From Citrus sinensis (lineage: Eukaryota > Streptophyta > Magnoliopsida > Sapindales > Rutaceae): 64,000 nt of DNA. Under the pieces are notes generated by a model. It had not been told where the DNA came from. It was given only the letters and a program-made list of their open reading frames with translations, and searched no databases. The translations under genes were made by a program, and so were the position numbers. The DNA lies in contig NC_068564.1 of NCBI RefSeq assembly GCF_022201045.2, positions 32,889,001 through 32,953,000 of the forward strand, in the 5' to 3' direction. This document shows, piece by piece, positions 62,964-64,000 of the stretch (position 1 is its first letter; each line of letters starts with the position of its first letter).

Positions 62964-64000
62964 ATGGCTGAAACTGCTAACAACCCAGCACCAGCACGAG
63001 CACCTGAAGCTGTAACCACAGTGACAATACCTGAAGAAAAAGGCGCTAAGCTAGAAGCACTTCCAGCACCAGCACCAAAAGCAAAGAATATTCCAGAGGA
63101 AAAAGCAATAATAATGACAACAGAAAAAGCAGCACCGGCGTTAAGCATTAATGCCCTTCGGGCAAAATCCTTATCTGGGATATTAGCAATGATATCATTC
63201 ATTGTTTCACTACCAATTCTTGCTTCAGTCATCTGGCTTCTCTACATGAGAGACTATGACTGTGAGAATCTCCTCAGGCTGCCGAGGCTGCAAACGGGGA
63301 TCGGCATTGCCTTGCTTTTCATGTTCATTATAAGCACTGCAGCTCTTTTCTTGCGGCCCAAGTTTCCTATGCCTGGATTTCTCCTTGCTGTAGTGCCATT
63401 GCTTGTGATGCTCACCGTTGGACTTGCACTTCTTGGGGCCTATGACATGGAAAGTAGAAAGATTCTTGCTTCTCCAAGATGGTTTAAATTAAAAGTTGAT
63501 AATCCTAACAACTGGAACAACATCAAATCTTGCATTTACGATACAAAAATATGTGACGATTTGTTTTTGAAATCTTTGACTGTCAAATCTTATGATTTTA
63601 CTATGAAGAAGCTCTCACCCATCGAGGTAATCTATAACCTACTTACTTTATATTTTAAAATTAGCTCTGTTATGCTGCAGTCTAGATAAGGTGGCTTGTT
63701 CCGCAGGCTAGAACCAGCCAGAACAAAAATTATTATGTTAATGATCAACTTAGTATTAACATTTTTTTTTCTTTTTCGGTTTTTCTATTGTGTGACTTTG
63801 AAGTCTGGATGCTGCACGCCGCCAGCAGTGTGTGGGATGAAGTTTGTGAACGCCACCTCTTGGATCAAGGGAGATAATGGTGCTGTAAACAACACTGTGC
63901 CGCTTGATTCAGATTGTGATGATGAAAACAAAGTGCTTGATTCGGATTGTGATACGTGGACAAATGACAGAAACGCTCTCTGCTATGACTGCCAAGCTTG
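62964..64000 (+). CDS. Tetraspanin family protein with N-terminal extension, partial
   Basis: Exon 1 is 62964-63626 (221 codons) and exon 2 starts at 63804 and runs off the window. Helix 1 does not begin until about residue 69. It is preceded by an Ala/Pro/Glu-rich tail with two IPEEK repeats (residues 22-26 and 43-47), far longer than in the two tetraspanins at 48.7-51.9 kb. Then come helices 2 and 3 and a loop with NNWNNIKSC. Exon 2 opens with SGCCTPPAVCGMKFV at the same intron position as the other two genes, and reaches LCYDCQA before the edge. LDSDCD is repeated twice in the loop. The frame is open upstream to 62787, so a start there cannot be ruled out; the 62964 ATG starts the AP-rich tail cleanly. 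Confidence 0.82.

Noticed and set aside
1-64000. CRISPR array, bacterial operons, rRNA or tRNA genes
   Set aside because: Introns and gene families are plant nuclear; no regularly spaced repeats and no tRNA-like or rRNA-like sequence were recognised by eye.

Overview
This is nuclear DNA from a flowering plant, very probably a woody eudicot. The genes have multiple GT-AG introns, the spacers are AT-rich, and the families present are plant ones: CER3, WAT1/UMAMIT transporters, plant tetraspanins and a plant COX6B. MITEs, hAT-type relics and a copia retroelement fill the spacers. A Citrus-like genome is my guess from overall feel only; nothing seen proves the genus. Exon models were read by eye from splice sites, reading phase and family knowledge.

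Layout. 1-5.2 kb: spacer and an uncharacterised minus-strand gene (2907-4915) whose first two exons carry the same short motif. 5.2-8.2 kb: MITE-like DNA with a miRNA-precursor-sized foldback. 8.2-12.35 kb: a complete 11-exon CER3 (WAX2) gene for cuticular wax alkane synthesis, with a tandemly duplicated TATA-bearing upstream block and long poly-C tracts in two introns. 12.7-23.9 kb: repeat-rich spacer with a possible small ORF, a long-armed foldback element, a LINE RNase H relic, a hAT-type element with 8-bp target duplication, and a 1.45-kb complex tandem duplication. 23.9-29.3 kb: a structurally complete Ty1/copia element (489-bp LTRs, AAATT duplication) with 12 in-frame stops and no frameshift.

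32.8-45.5 kb: a plus-strand cluster of four WAT1-related (EamA/UMAMIT) loci, alternating intact (32849-35446), pseudogene (38472-39490), intact (42253-43926), decayed (44582-45435). A 1547-bp solo LTR with GAAAT duplication sits between the first two. 45.7-47.7 kb: a minus-strand AVT1-type amino acid transporter gene with one nonsense codon and a short internal loss. 48.7-51.9 kb: two tandem minus-strand tetraspanin genes. 52-58 kb: gene-poor, with a MITE whose right arm is duplicated. 58.1-58.2 kb: a nested palindrome. 58.5-60.6 kb: COX6B (mitochondrial complex IV). 62.96 kb to the end: a third, plus-strand tetraspanin gene with an unusual N-terminal extension, cut by the window edge.

The genes do not form one pathway. 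The structure is tandem family expansion (WAT1, tetraspanin) with paralogue decay, among single-copy genes and transposon debris. I found no rRNA, tRNA or CRISPR array, and no convincing evidence of a wholly new system. The best leads are the copia stop-codon pattern, the CER3 promoter duplication and poly-C introns, the exact intron loss in a WAT1 paralogue, the foldback hairpins and the extended tetraspanin.
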